Of a stretch of DNA of 64,000 nucleotides, positions 29,508-36,840 are shown one piece after another. The notes beneath the pieces are model-generated. The model made no database searches. It saw only the letters and a program-made list of their open reading frames with translations, and was not told where the DNA came from. The stretch is from the IMG/VR virus record IMGVR_UViG_3300033182_000980, positions 186,001 through 250,000 of that record; one strand, given 5' to 3'. The DNA comes from a virus. Within the stretch, counting starts at the first letter, position 1. The number at the start of each line of letters is the position of its first letter. Position numbers and translations under genes: made by a program.

Positions 29508-30209
29508 ATGAGTGCCGAGACAATCCTTTACATAATCCTATCGCTCTTAAGAGCAGACAACGCAACCAACCTCACCGACCCTGTGGTTCATAACCACTTG
29601 GTCGAGGTAAGTGAGGCTATCGAGGCTCACGCTTCACGAACAGTACCTGCCGAGCGTCTTATAAGCCTTGCGTATAATGAGAGTCGCTTTGGGTATCGCC
29701 ATGTTCAGCGTGGCACTTTCCCAAAGAGCAGTTGGAATGCCTGTGGCATCTATCAGCAAGTCCCTCGCTACAGTCGTATCGAGACGACCTGTGATCGACT
29801 AGGGACAGATGTTGACCATGCCACAGAGGTAGCTGTTGCTTACCTTGACTACATGATTGATCGCTGGTCAATCAGAGGCTCACGCAATATGGACACTCGT
29901 ATGTGCCACTACTACAGTGGCAACCGATGTGATGCCGAAGCTAGAGCTTACTCGAAGCGACATCGTAGGGTTCGTTTAAAGGCTCGTAAGCTACGCTCTA
30001 AGGCTCGCAGAGCTTCGACCCCTCGCCCTACTACTCGCAGAGCTACAAACGCTCGTAGGATCACAAAAGAGAGCCTTTTCGCAGGTGTCTCACCTCGCAG
30101 AAAGACTCTACAAGAGATGACTCGTGAGGAGTGGGTACACGCTCTCCGACATGAGACGAATGAAGCTCGTAGACGAGAGCTTGCTCTCCCACCCTTAACC
30201 TTAGACTAA
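29508..30209 (+). CDS. Lysozyme/transglycosylase-like protein with Arg-rich tail
   Basis: 233 residues. RLISLAYNESRFGYRHV (51-66; catalytic Glu candidate E58 followed by Ser) and ACGIYQQVPRYS (78-89) reproduce the E-S...G-x-(M/Y)-Q pattern of SLT/goose-lysozyme-like enzymes; MCHYYSG near 137 corresponds to the third conserved block. Residues about 150-200 are very Arg/Lys-rich (KRHRRVRLKARKLRSKARRAS), then a C-terminal EWVHALRHETNEARRREL helix. The N-terminus is moderately hydrophobic but no firm signal peptide is seen. Acts on peptidoglycan if active. AAGGAG eight bases before the ATG. Related to 33831-34628. Confidence 0.65.
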   Translation: MSAETILYIILSLLRADNATNLTDPVVHNHLVEVSEAIEAHASRTVPAERLISLAYNESRFGYRHVQRGTFPKSSWNACGIYQQVPRYSRIETTCDRLGTDVDHATEVAVAYLDYMIDRWSIRGSRNMDTRMCHYYSGNRCDAEARAYSKRHRRVRLKARKLRSKARRASTPRPTTRRATNARRITKESLFAGVSPRRKTLQEMTREEWVHALRHETNEARRRELALPPLTLD

Positions 30210-30219
30210 GGGGGTGGGT

Positions 30220-30771
30220 ATGAGGTTCATGCAAGCATCTGACATATACGAGGTCTTGATGACCTACACTTTGCCCTTTGCGTTGAAGGAAAGCGACCTA
30301 GAGGAAGATGAGGTTTTAGACTATATACATGACTTTTACATAGACCTCCAAGACAATGAGGTGCAATGGGTAGACGGTGTTCGTCAAGGTACTTACGACC
30401 TTGAGAAGTTGAGTCCTAAGACCATGAAGCCAATCATCACTCGGTTCTTCTTTCAGTATGTAACGAGAGCCAAGTACACAGAGGGTAGGTGGGTAGATCG
30501 GAGACTATTGGGTCGAAGGACTCATGCGGAGGTGCTCAATGGATCACAAGCACCACATCATCTTCCACCACCAACGAGCTATGAGATGCACCTAAGAACA
30601 GACTGTGAGCTGTTCTTCAACTCGCTATCTCAAGATGAAGCTCTGGTGTTAAATCAGCTTGTTCGGGGAGAATCAGTAAAAACCCAAATGGAAACCATAG
30701 GTAAATCTTATAAGAGATACCGTAGGGTACTTAAAAGCCTACAGGCTAAAGCAAGAGAGCAGTTAATGTAA
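30220..30771 (+). CDS. Sigma-70-like protein (divergent)
   Basis: 183 residues from the ATG at 30220 (AAGGGGG just upstream; a GTG at 30214 is possible). The C-terminal 50 residues, LSQDEALVLNQLVRGESVKTQMETIGKSYKRYRRVLKSLQAKAREQL, look like sigma region 4 (L-x-x-x-E-x-x-V-L-x...G...I-G-x-S...R-x-x-x-x-L-x-x-A-x-x-x-L). The N-terminal half (VLDYIHDFYIDLQ, PIITRFFFQYVTRAKY) fits a diverged region 2. Region 3 is lacking, as in ECF-type factors. If correct it would redirect RNA polymerase to phage promoters. Co-directional and 10 nt from 29508-30209. Confidence 0.5.
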   Translation: MRFMQASDIYEVLMTYTLPFALKESDLEEDEVLDYIHDFYIDLQDNEVQWVDGVRQGTYDLEKLSPKTMKPIITRFFFQYVTRAKYTEGRWVDRRLLGRRTHAEVLNGSQAPHHLPPPTSYEMHLRTDCELFFNSLSQDEALVLNQLVRGESVKTQMETIGKSYKRYRRVLKSLQAKAREQLM

Positions 30772-30782
30772 GGAGAATAACT

Positions 30783-31220
30783 ATGAAAACAATAACTAAG
30801 AAACAGGACGGCAAGCGTTGCATGAAGAAGATGAATCAATGGTATGGGTGCAATAAAAGCACAGCAGTAAACTGGTTTTCGAGGTGGGACGAGTTTACGA
30901 ATGACCTTATGCTTGAGCTTGGTTTTGTAAGAACAAAGTGTAGCCCGATTGAAAAGATCCCACGAAAAGATTGGGAACAAGAGCTGACTTACAGCCACAA
31001 TGTTCTTGGTGAATACACATTCCACCTAAAGAGGAAGCGTAGGCAAGAGGGTGGGCGTATCTATGTGTCTTGTGGTGATAAGGAAGTTATGGTAGATACT
31101 GTTAGTTATATCGCTTACCCCATAATGTGTCGGACAACAGTGGGTGATAAAATCTTGGAGATCATCCGTACTAACTGGGAGTCTCAAAACCTTGAGTCAA
31201 AGCCTAACGAAGAAGATTAA
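30783..31220 (+). CDS. Hypothetical protein, tandem paralog A
   Basis: 145 residues with AGGAG before the ATG. Shares with the next gene the blocks KK-x-x-GKR-x-M, W-(F)-x-(R/K)-(W/Y)-D-(E/R)-F, E-L-G-(F)-x-x-x and VGD-(K/W)-I-(L/I)-x-x-I-R-(T/D)-(N/H)-W. The middle is beta-rich (GEYTFHLKRKRRQEGGRIYVSCGD). No family or catalytic motif recognised. The tandem arrangement behind a sigma-like gene suggests a duplicated early or regulatory protein. Confidence 0.6.
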   Translation: MKTITKKQDGKRCMKKMNQWYGCNKSTAVNWFSRWDEFTNDLMLELGFVRTKCSPIEKIPRKDWEQELTYSHNVLGEYTFHLKRKRRQEGGRIYVSCGDKEVMVDTVSYIAYPIMCRTTVGDKILEIIRTNWESQNLESKPNEED

Positions 31221-31605
31221 AGGCAAGCGAGTAATGAGGAGTCTCCCTGTGTGGAGATGCGTGAATAAGACGACACCATTTAGCTGGTTCGAGAAATATG
31301 ATAGATTTCTCACAGAGCTTGGGTACGAGTTGGGGTTTACCTCCATAGGTGCAACGGAGATAGAGGAAATCACCGACAGCTATTACATTACGATGACTTT
31401 TCGCCACAGCTCTGATAAGTATTTTTCTTTTACGCTTATGAGGGGCAAACAGTTTTTCGGTGGTGGCATTAGTCTTAGGTTAGACAACCATCAAACAGAG
31501 TTGCTTGTAACAGCGATCCCTCATAACAACAAATTTGTAGAGTCAAGGACAGTGGTTGGGGACTGGATTATAAATCAGATCCGAGATCATTGGGATCTAG
31601 TTTAA
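31192..31605 (+). CDS. Hypothetical protein, tandem paralog B (TTG start)
   Basis: 137 residues if it starts at TTG 31192, overlapping the previous gene by 29 nt. This start is chosen because alignment with paralog A then begins almost at the same residue (M-S-Q-S-L-T-K-K-x-x-GKR against M-K-T-I-T-K-K-x-x-GKR), and GGGAG lies about ten bases upstream. ATG 31234 would remove the conserved KK..GKR block. Body: WFEKYDRFLTELGYELGF, YFSFTLMRGKQFFGGGISLRL, VVGDWIINQIRDHWDLV. Unknown function. Confidence 0.55.
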   Translation: MSQSLTKKIKGKRVMRSLPVWRCVNKTTPFSWFEKYDRFLTELGYELGFTSIGATEIEEITDSYYITMTFRHSSDKYFSFTLMRGKQFFGGGISLRLDNHQTELLVTAIPHNNKFVESRTVVGDWIINQIRDHWDLV

Positions 31606-32178
31606 GCCAAACTTCTTTCTCGACACAGGTAGAAATCCAAAGCCTGGTGAGATGGAGTCTCCTGTTGAGATTTGATTTCCACCCTCATCAATCTTCATAT
31701 TGAATGTAGCTTTCTCCACAGTCCCTGGAGAGAAGGTAGCCACTTCTTCAATGTGATCAGCCCATGCGAGAAGGTAGCGACTACCTTCAAATGGTTCGCC
31801 TTTGAAGTCGGTTCGTAGCCCATAAGCGAATACGGGTATTTCTAGCTCATCGACAATCTTTGTTAGACCGAGAACTTGCTCACGATTAAAGAACTGAGCT
31901 TCGTCAACAAAGACGACTTGGATTCCCTCTGATCCAACATCTTTTCGGAAGATGACCTCTTGCATGATGAGGCTGAAAGGATCTTCCCCTGTTCCGACAG
32001 TGGTAGCCTTTTGTTCAAAGCCGATTCGTGATGCGACCTTAGATTTCCCATCACGATCTTGAGCCACTTCTGGTACAAGGATACGAAACTCGATGTCTCT
32101 TTCTTTGCATGAGTGTGCCCTCATTATGAGGTTAGCAGATTTACCTGCGTTGACGGTTGAATAGATAAAGTTTAACAA
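31597..32178 (-). CDS. tdk: Thymidine kinase, lid zinc site lost
   Basis: 193 residues. Close to the E. coli-type Tdk: Walker A FIYSTVNAGKSANLI (4-18), VASRIGFE (48-55), Walker B VVFVDEAQFF (88-97) with the catalytic Glu in DEAQ, YGLRTDFKGEPFEGSRYLLAWAD (119-141). Phosphorylates thymidine to dTMP for phage DNA synthesis. In typical enzymes four Cys in the C-terminal part bind a structural zinc (CFCGRKA... and VCRKHY). Here those positions read TFSPGTVEKA and VSRKKFG, without Cys, so zinc is not bound although the fold seems kept. Overlaps the sigma-like gene upstream by 7 nt, so the two are co-transcribed. Confidence 0.85.
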   Translation of the reverse strand: MLNFIYSTVNAGKSANLIMRAHSCKERDIEFRILVPEVAQDRDGKSKVASRIGFEQKATTVGTGEDPFSLIMQEVIFRKDVGSEGIQVVFVDEAQFFNREQVLGLTKIVDELEIPVFAYGLRTDFKGEPFEGSRYLLAWADHIEEVATFSPGTVEKATFNMKIDEGGNQISTGDSISPGFGFLPVSRKKFGLN

Positions 32179-32777
32179 GGCAGTAAGTCCTCTCGTTCAA
32201 GTAAGTAAGCGACCTTTTCACGCACCTGCTTAACATACTTATTAACGAGTCTGATCTCCCAACCGTACTCACGACTGATGTGGGCTTTCTTTAATCCGTT
32301 CATAAGTGCATCATATACCTTGAGCAGAACTCCAGAGAAGTTAGCTCTGATTTCTTGTAAGAAGATAGCGTCCGAGGGGTCTTCCTCATAAGACGCATTA
32401 TATGAGCAAGCCACATCATCTTCCACACCAGTGACAAATCTATCACTGATGCGATTATACTTATTCATGTAGTTCATGGTGATGCAATCAACGACCATCA
32501 CAATATAAGTAGACATTGCAGACTTCTCTGGATCAAAGGGGCATGATCCTCTATTTCGGATAAGGATGCCTTTGTAGACCTCTTGTAGCACCTCTTCGGT
32601 GTCCACACCTGTTTTCATCAACTTCTGCCCTTGTCTTTTATAGAACAGGTTTTTGATGTCTTCTTTGTGTTTTTCTATATCAATACCTAGTGTCTTTACT
32701 TTGAAAGAATAGGAAAAAATAGTCGGTAGCCCCTCTTGCCACTTAAATTGTGGCGAGAGGTCAGTATAATCATACAT
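32172..32777 (-). CDS. ECF-like sigma factor (divergent)
   Basis: 201 residues. Residues about 58-105 (DTEEVLQEVYKGILIRNRGSCPFDPEKSAMSTYIVMVVDCITMNYMNKYNR) reproduce sigma region 2: the D-x-E-(D/E)-(L/V)-x-Q-E-(V/T) start, the F-D-P-x-(K/R)-x-x-x-x-T-Y core and the N-x-x-N-x-x region 2.4 end. Near 150-195 (LLKVYDALMNGLKKAHISREYGWEIRLVNKYVKQVREKVAYLL) is a region 4-like HTH. Such small sigma factors in phages direct middle or late transcription; T4 gp55 is a distant comparison. A phage-specific promoter motif occurs all over this window, which makes this protein its best candidate reader, by inference. Confidence 0.65.
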   Translation of the reverse strand: MYDYTDLSPQFKWQEGLPTIFSYSFKVKTLGIDIEKHKEDIKNLFYKRQGQKLMKTGVDTEEVLQEVYKGILIRNRGSCPFDPEKSAMSTYIVMVVDCITMNYMNKYNRISDRFVTGVEDDVACSYNASYEEDPSDAIFLQEIRANFSGVLLKVYDALMNGLKKAHISREYGWEIRLVNKYVKQVREKVAYLLEREDLLPC

Positions 32778-32835
32778 TAAACCCCCTTTGCGTCTGGCTG
32801 GTGGATGTATTCTTCATGTAGAAAGGTTGTTGTCA

Positions 32836-33822
32836 ATGAAAAAGACATCTCAAATAGAAATCTTACATTGGGCCAAGTCTAAGCACAATGTAGACACTAA
32901 ATATATACATAAATCTCTTTCTGACAAGGATTTTAATAATCTTTGCTTACTTTTGCAGAAAAATAAGTACATTGGCTCGGTGGTAGACACTAAAGAGATG
33001 GTAAGTGAATACATCAAGGAACATGGCATACAGTACATACCTCAATCCTTTAAAGGGGTAGATGTAGACCTTACTTTCTTCTTTAATACCCATCCCCTTC
33101 AAGAAGATGAGTCGATTGAGGTCGATCTGTACCACATACTTTTACAATCGTGGTGCAAGCCAAGTAGAACGAACTACAGGACACTTAAGAAGCATCTTAA
33201 AGAGCTAGGGTACGATTTAAAGACTACATCTCCTACCTACTCTAGTCGCACAGAAAACTGTGTCGTGTCTCTCAAAGCCAACTACCCTCTAAGTTTGCCA
33301 AAGACTTTGGTAAGGTGTACCAAAGCTATCAAATGGTACACCGAGATACACAGTTGGCTGTATTTGGACTCGCCTAAAATTGAGTTGAGAGGTGAACTAT
33401 ATACTTTGAGGAGCTTAGGAGATAGGTGGGAAGCCTACTTTACGAAGCGTTTTATAGATCTTTTTGATATGTCGGAAGCACCTTATCTACATAAGCACCC
33501 TCAAGTGAGGGGAGCTTATGAGAATGCTCCTCCAGTATTGGCATTGTGTGAGCTGACCATTCGAGATGTTTTCAAGCCGACTAAGTTAAGAGACTGGATA
33601 GATACAGCTCTACGAACTTCTTACCTTGAGACTTACGGTAAGGAGTCCGAGGTGGACGAGATCTTTTTGGAAACCGTTTATGAGGAGGTGTGTGGCAAAC
33701 TCTCTAAGACTATGATAAAAGGCAACCCGATAAAAAGTTTCGATGTTGTTGGGGGTTGGATTTCTATAATAGTGATTGCTTACCTCAATGACATTCTGAA
33801 TGAATACCGGTCACTACTATAA
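32836..33822 (+). CDS. Hypothetical protein
   Basis: 328 residues from the ATG at 32836 (AAAGG nine bases upstream), inside a 90-nt gap after the divergent sigma-like gene. N-terminal helical segment (TSQIEILHWAKSKHNVDTKYIHKSLSDKDFNNLCLLLQKNKY), then a mixed body (HILLQSWCKPSRTNYRTLKKHLKELGYDLKTTSP) and a helical C-terminus. SQIEILHWAKSKHN might be an HTH start, but this is weak. No catalytic motif. A TATAAT sequence at 32765-32770 could be a host-type -10 box for it. Confidence 0.6.
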   Translation: MKKTSQIEILHWAKSKHNVDTKYIHKSLSDKDFNNLCLLLQKNKYIGSVVDTKEMVSEYIKEHGIQYIPQSFKGVDVDLTFFFNTHPLQEDESIEVDLYHILLQSWCKPSRTNYRTLKKHLKELGYDLKTTSPTYSSRTENCVVSLKANYPLSLPKTLVRCTKAIKWYTEIHSWLYLDSPKIELRGELYTLRSLGDRWEAYFTKRFIDLFDMSEAPYLHKHPQVRGAYENAPPVLALCELTIRDVFKPTKLRDWIDTALRTSYLETYGKESEVDEIFLETVYEEVCGKLSKTMIKGNPIKSFDVVGGWISIIVIAYLNDILNEYRSLL

Positions 33823-33830
33823 GGAACAAG

Positions 33831-34628
33831 ATGAATATACTTTTAATTTTAGGACTCTCTTTTCAATGTATGTTGAACCATATGTCGTATGCGTCCTCTA
33901 TACATATAGAGCCTGGTTGGAAGATGATCCAGTCAAGACCTACCTCCGAGAGACAATTAAGGCGATTTCTAAGAGAGCTGACAAAAGACGATGATGAATA
34001 TGTTGACCCACGCATCCTCGCATTGTCTTGGATTGAGTCTCGGATCAGACCTCGTATAAATAGAGGAGATCGTGGCAAAGCCTGTGGGATGTTCCAAATC
34101 CATGCTCGTTATTCTTACCCTATGTTCAGAAGGCGAAGGGGCTTCAATGGATGGGTTGAAAGTGAAGAACAACAAACAATCAGCCGTGAATGTAGGCGAT
34201 TAGAATCTATAAGGTACTCTGTAAACACTATGGAGCGATACCTCACAAAAATGGATGAGAGAGGTTTACATCCTTGTCATCATAATAGTGGCTTCTATGG
34301 TCGATGTAATACATGGTATAAACAACGAGTCGATTATTGGACTGCTTACTTTGAGATCGCCAACTTCATGTGCAATGAAAGGACAATAGAGATTATGGCT
34401 ATGATGAGAACAGGAAACCCTATCCCGACAGCACCAGCTACAATGATGCAAGGTTATCTTGATGCGATGGGTGATAGAGAACCACAAAACGAAGATGACC
34501 CCACTTATAAGGCTGGGTACGACCTCGCAAAGCTCGTTCAAGAGGGTAAGGCTCAAGCTCCCTCTTGGGCGACTGAAAGCTCAAACAACACCTCGACAGC
34601 AAGCGAGGAAACTGAGCGTGAAGGATGA
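33831..34628 (+). CDS. SLT-like transglycosylase/lysozyme with signal peptide
   Basis: 265 residues. MNILLILGLSFQCMLNHMSYA is a likely signal sequence. ILALSWIESRIRPRIN (62-77; E69-S70 as catalytic Glu-Ser) and KACGMFQIHARYSYP (83-97) are the SLT signatures, followed by RLESIRYSVNTMERYL and a CHHNSGFYGRCNTWYKQRV block. The order is the same as in 29508-30209, so the two are paralogs, but this copy has the clearer export signal and a longer C-terminus (NPIPTAPATMMQGYLDAMGD...). It would cut peptidoglycan in the periplasm. Its 3' end overlaps the start of the next gene by 11 nt. Confidence 0.68.
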   Translation: MNILLILGLSFQCMLNHMSYASSIHIEPGWKMIQSRPTSERQLRRFLRELTKDDDEYVDPRILALSWIESRIRPRINRGDRGKACGMFQIHARYSYPMFRRRRGFNGWVESEEQQTISRECRRLESIRYSVNTMERYLTKMDERGLHPCHHNSGFYGRCNTWYKQRVDYWTAYFEIANFMCNERTIEIMAMMRTGNPIPTAPATMMQGYLDAMGDREPQNEDDPTYKAGYDLAKLVQEGKAQAPSWATESSNNTSTASEETEREG

Positions 34629-35289
34629 TTGGATAAGACAAGGTTTGATAGGGGCGAACCCTATACACCTACCTTATCTCGTATCAAGAGGGGTGGGCGA
34701 AGGTTGTCGGGTAGATTTCTATTCGTGGCAACCCCACCCCAATGTTCAATGTCCTAAGTTCAAAGCTAACTTCGGACAGTCGGGTGAGCGTATAAAGGAC
34801 TCACTTATCATCCCTATCACATCACCTCGTGGAGAAATCATAGGGATGGAGACTCGTCAGATTAAAGAAGATGGCTCTAAAAAAGTCCATCAGTACCGAA
34901 CCCTTAATGCTCAATGGAATCCCTACGCACTTGGTGCTGAAGAAGGCTTTAAAGCTCTATGGGATCAAGGAGACTTATGGGTAGTCGAGGGGATCTTCGA
35001 CAAGGTGGCTCTGGATAAAGTCATACCTAGATGTGATGCTGTGATCTCCACACTAAGAGCGGGCATGGACGCTAACACTATGGACATGATTGAACGCTTC
35101 TATACACCTGCCTCAACCATATACATCTGTTATGACAATGACGAGACAGGTCAGAAGAAATCAGCTTGGCTTCAGCGTGAGATGAAGAAGCGAGGTATGC
35201 GATCTGTTGTGTGGAGGTATCGAGGGAAAGATCCTAACGATGTCTGGACACAAGGTGGGGATCAAGCTCTAAGGAGAATGTTCCTTTAG
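34618..35289 (+). CDS. Toprim primase core without zinc finger
   Basis: 223 residues if it starts at GTG 34618 (V-K-D-D-W-I-R-Q-G-L), which overlaps the stop of the preceding gene; an upstream TTG at 34459 would overlap that gene by 170 nt. The sequence follows the DnaG catalytic core: LIIPITSPRGEIIGMETRQI and HQYRTLNAQWNPYALG (DnaG: KYLNSPET...LYG), then Toprim LWVVEGIFDKVALDKV (E), TIYICYDNDETGQKKSAW (DxD) and a VWRYRGKDPNDVW end (DnaG: KDPDE). No N-terminal CHC2 zinc finger and no helicase-binding domain. Short primase of this form may need a separate zinc-binding partner. Convergent with 35286-35720. Confidence 0.7.
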   Translation: MKDDWIRQGLIGANPIHLPYLVSRGVGEGCRVDFYSWQPHPNVQCPKFKANFGQSGERIKDSLIIPITSPRGEIIGMETRQIKEDGSKKVHQYRTLNAQWNPYALGAEEGFKALWDQGDLWVVEGIFDKVALDKVIPRCDAVISTLRAGMDANTMDMIERFYTPASTIYICYDNDETGQKKSAWLQREMKKRGMRSVVWRYRGKDPNDVWTQGGDQALRRMFL

Positions 35290-35720
35290 AGGCTAGAAGC
35301 CCAAGTCTCTCTGATGAACTTAGGTAGCTTGAACCAATGCTCGCTATTAGGCTCTCTAAGGATATGAGCTTGACCGATGACCCCTTTAAGTCCGTCCGAT
35401 TTCTTACCCATGATGCGTATCTCATACGCTTGCTCATGGACGAAAGCAAAGGTCTGTCCAGGATTGGGGGTGGTGTAGGGGCAACCATCCCAACCATGAA
35501 AACCTGTCGGGCATGGTACAGCGATGACGATCTTACGAGAGTCAATGTGTGTGAATAAGATAGGGCTATCCCATCTAGTTTTTCCACACCCGAAGGTCAT
35601 CTCTCCGAGCATATCCATGAGGATTGCATCTTTGCAATCTATGGGTGCGTTTTTAAAGTCATTCTTAGCCGAAGCTGAAAATAGGGTATGTCCGTGTTCG
35701 TCTTTAGTCAAGTAGCTCAT
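35286..35720 (-). CDS. Hypothetical protein
   Basis: 144 residues. Mixed sequence: KDAILMDMLGEMTFGCGKTRWDSPILFTHIDSRKIVIAVPCPTGFHGWDGCPYTTPNPGQTFAFVHEQAYEIRIMG and HILREPNSEHWFKLPKFIRETW. The Cys (CGK, PCP, GCPY) could coordinate metal, but spacing follows no known finger. AAGGGG seven bases before the ATG at 35720; the same bases are the complement of the CCCC-type promoter that drives the divergent gene 35778-36122, so promoter and ribosome site overlap on opposite strands. No family recognised. Confidence 0.55.
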   Translation of the reverse strand: MSYLTKDEHGHTLFSASAKNDFKNAPIDCKDAILMDMLGEMTFGCGKTRWDSPILFTHIDSRKIVIAVPCPTGFHGWDGCPYTTPNPGQTFAFVHEQAYEIRIMGKKSDGLKGVIGQAHILREPNSEHWFKLPKFIRETWASSL

Positions 35721-35723
35721 GTA

Positions 35724-35739
35724 GTAACCCCTTATCTAT
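35724..35739 (+). promoter_or_regulatory. Candidate phage promoter element, CCCC type
   Basis: GTAACCCCTTATCTAT, 39 nt before the ATG at 35778. Identical to the sites at 29216 (plus) and 28842 (minus). Confidence 0.6.
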
Positions 35740-35777
35740 TAGATACTGTTGATAGTTTATATGAAAGGGGATGTACT

Positions 35778-36122
35778 ATGGCTAAAAAGAAGGTTTGGAG
35801 AAGAAGGTTGAAAGCATGGGAAAGAAAGTTTTACTGCTCTAAGCACGATAGTGTTATATCGTGCGAGATGTGTCATGGAGTGTTTCATGGCACAGTAAAA
35901 GAGCTTGCTGGTAAGCTCAAGGATCACGAGCTAAGAGGGAAGCTCATAGGGGATCACTTTGTTTTTGATGTGGTCGAGTATGGCCACAGAGATGGATCTG
36001 TGACTTGGGCTAGAACCAAGTCATATGTGGGAGGACGACAAGAGACAGGTCGTTGGGTAGAGATAGATACTGATATGTGGTTCAGAGAAGAGATTGCTCA
36101 AAAGAGTGAGTGGATCTACTAA
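35778..36122 (+). CDS. Small basic protein with CxxC
   Basis: 114 residues from the ATG at 35778 (the frame is open upstream but this start fits the promoter and the GGGG ribosome site). Strongly basic N-terminus (MAKKKVWRRRLKAWERKFYCSKHDSVISCEMCHGVFHG) with C-x2-H and C-x2-C-H that could bind zinc. The rest is mixed (HELRGKLIGDHFVFDVVEYGHRDG). Possibly nucleic-acid binding. No family recognised. Confidence 0.6.
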   Translation: MAKKKVWRRRLKAWERKFYCSKHDSVISCEMCHGVFHGTVKELAGKLKDHELRGKLIGDHFVFDVVEYGHRDGSVTWARTKSYVGGRQETGRWVEIDTDMWFREEIAQKSEWIY

Positions 36123-36226
36123 TAGTCCTTGAACCACATAGAGATAAACCCAATCCCCAAGATGACCATGACAGGCCATAAATCAAGCAAGGTAAGGTCA
36201 GTCCATAGGGTTGGGTTAAGGTGCAT
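36119..36226 (-). CDS. Tiny membrane protein (35 aa)
   Basis: 35 residues: M-H-L-N-P-T-L-W-T-D-L-T-L-L-D-L-W-P-V-M and on, with one hydrophobic segment (about 12-31) and a short charged end (WFKDY). The ATG at 36226 overlaps the stop of 36226-36354 as TAATG, so it would be made by termination-reinitiation. Too short for strong coding statistics. With its neighbour it forms a pair of single-pass membrane peptides after a peptidase-like membrane protein. Confidence 0.4.
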   Translation of the reverse strand: MHLNPTLWTDLTLLDLWPVMVILGIGFISMWFKDY

Positions 36227-36354
36227 TATCTATTGCTCTTGATCGTAAAGTAAGTGATGGATGCAAAGAATAAGATCAGCATGAATACGCTCCCGACAGT
36301 TATTTCGGGTTCTTGTTCGTTATAGATCAACCAAGCTGTCATTGCCTTAAACAT
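36226..36354 (-). CDS. Tiny membrane protein (42 aa)
   Basis: 42 residues: M-F-K-A-M-T-A-W-L-I-Y-N-E-Q-E-P-E-I-T-V and on, then GSVFMLILFFASITYFTIKSNR, one membrane helix with a basic cytoplasmic end. The ATG at 36354 overlaps the end of the upstream gene by 8 nt in another frame; no Shine-Dalgarno is seen, so translation would depend on coupling. Holin, antiholin or spanin-like roles are conceivable but not shown. Confidence 0.42.
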   Translation of the reverse strand: MFKAMTAWLIYNEQEPEITVGSVFMLILFFASITYFTIKSNR

Positions 36355-36805
36355 GAGGGGGTGTATCATCATCTTTATCAAACAACTGTGGTGTGTTGTC
36401 TAATGGGATTGGCGGTGGTGTGCTATCGTCTGGTTCACCACCTAAAGGGTAATCTCTCCAAGCGTATGCCCTTCTAATGTCAAGGTAGTTGAAGTAGTCA
36501 TCACAATGCCATGCCTCTTGCTCAAATCGGATAGCGAGGTAAGCATCTCTGGTAAAGCCTTTCTTTTTGATGACAGCGGCGTACAAGAAATCGAACACAT
36601 AGATGACCAAGAACCCAATGAAAAACAGCTCTAGGTACTGCTGATAATGGATCGTCTCGTGTCGTTTGGTCTTGTCGGAGATCTTACCTCTTGAGAACAC
36701 GAATGGACCAAGGGTGATTGCGTTGATCTCAATGGGAGCGAGCTTTGAGAGCCAAACTGGTACTTTTGAGTTCTCAAAGAAGAATGGTTTTGCTTTCTTG
36801 AACAT
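36347..36805 (-). CDS. Membrane-associated HExxH protein
   Basis: 152 residues from the ATG at 36805 (AAGGAG eight bases upstream). K-R-H-E-T-I-H-Y-Q-Q (HExxH at 49-53) is followed directly by a membrane helix LFFIGFLVIYVFDFLYAAV (60-78), then FEQEAWHCDDYFNYL (third-ligand candidates E and H) and a Pro/Asp-rich tail. This layout, a zinc site immediately before a membrane segment with downstream EQEA, is found in small uncharacterised bacterial and phage proteins. It may be a membrane peptidase. A weak promoter-like match lies 36 nt upstream. Confidence 0.55.
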   Translation of the reverse strand: MFKKAKPFFFENSKVPVWLSKLAPIEINAITLGPFVFSRGKISDKTKRHETIHYQQYLELFFIGFLVIYVFDFLYAAVIKKKGFTRDAYLAIRFEQEAWHCDDYFNYLDIRRAYAWRDYPLGGEPDDSTPPPIPLDNTPQLFDKDDDTPPHV

Positions 36806-36840
36806 AATTTTTACTCCTTGTTTAGACATATAGACAAGAC

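Noticed and set aside
34459-34617. TTG start for the primase-like gene, giving 276 residues
   Set aside because: It would overlap the transglycosylase-like gene by 170 nt; the extra residues (basic, low complexity) show no primase features.
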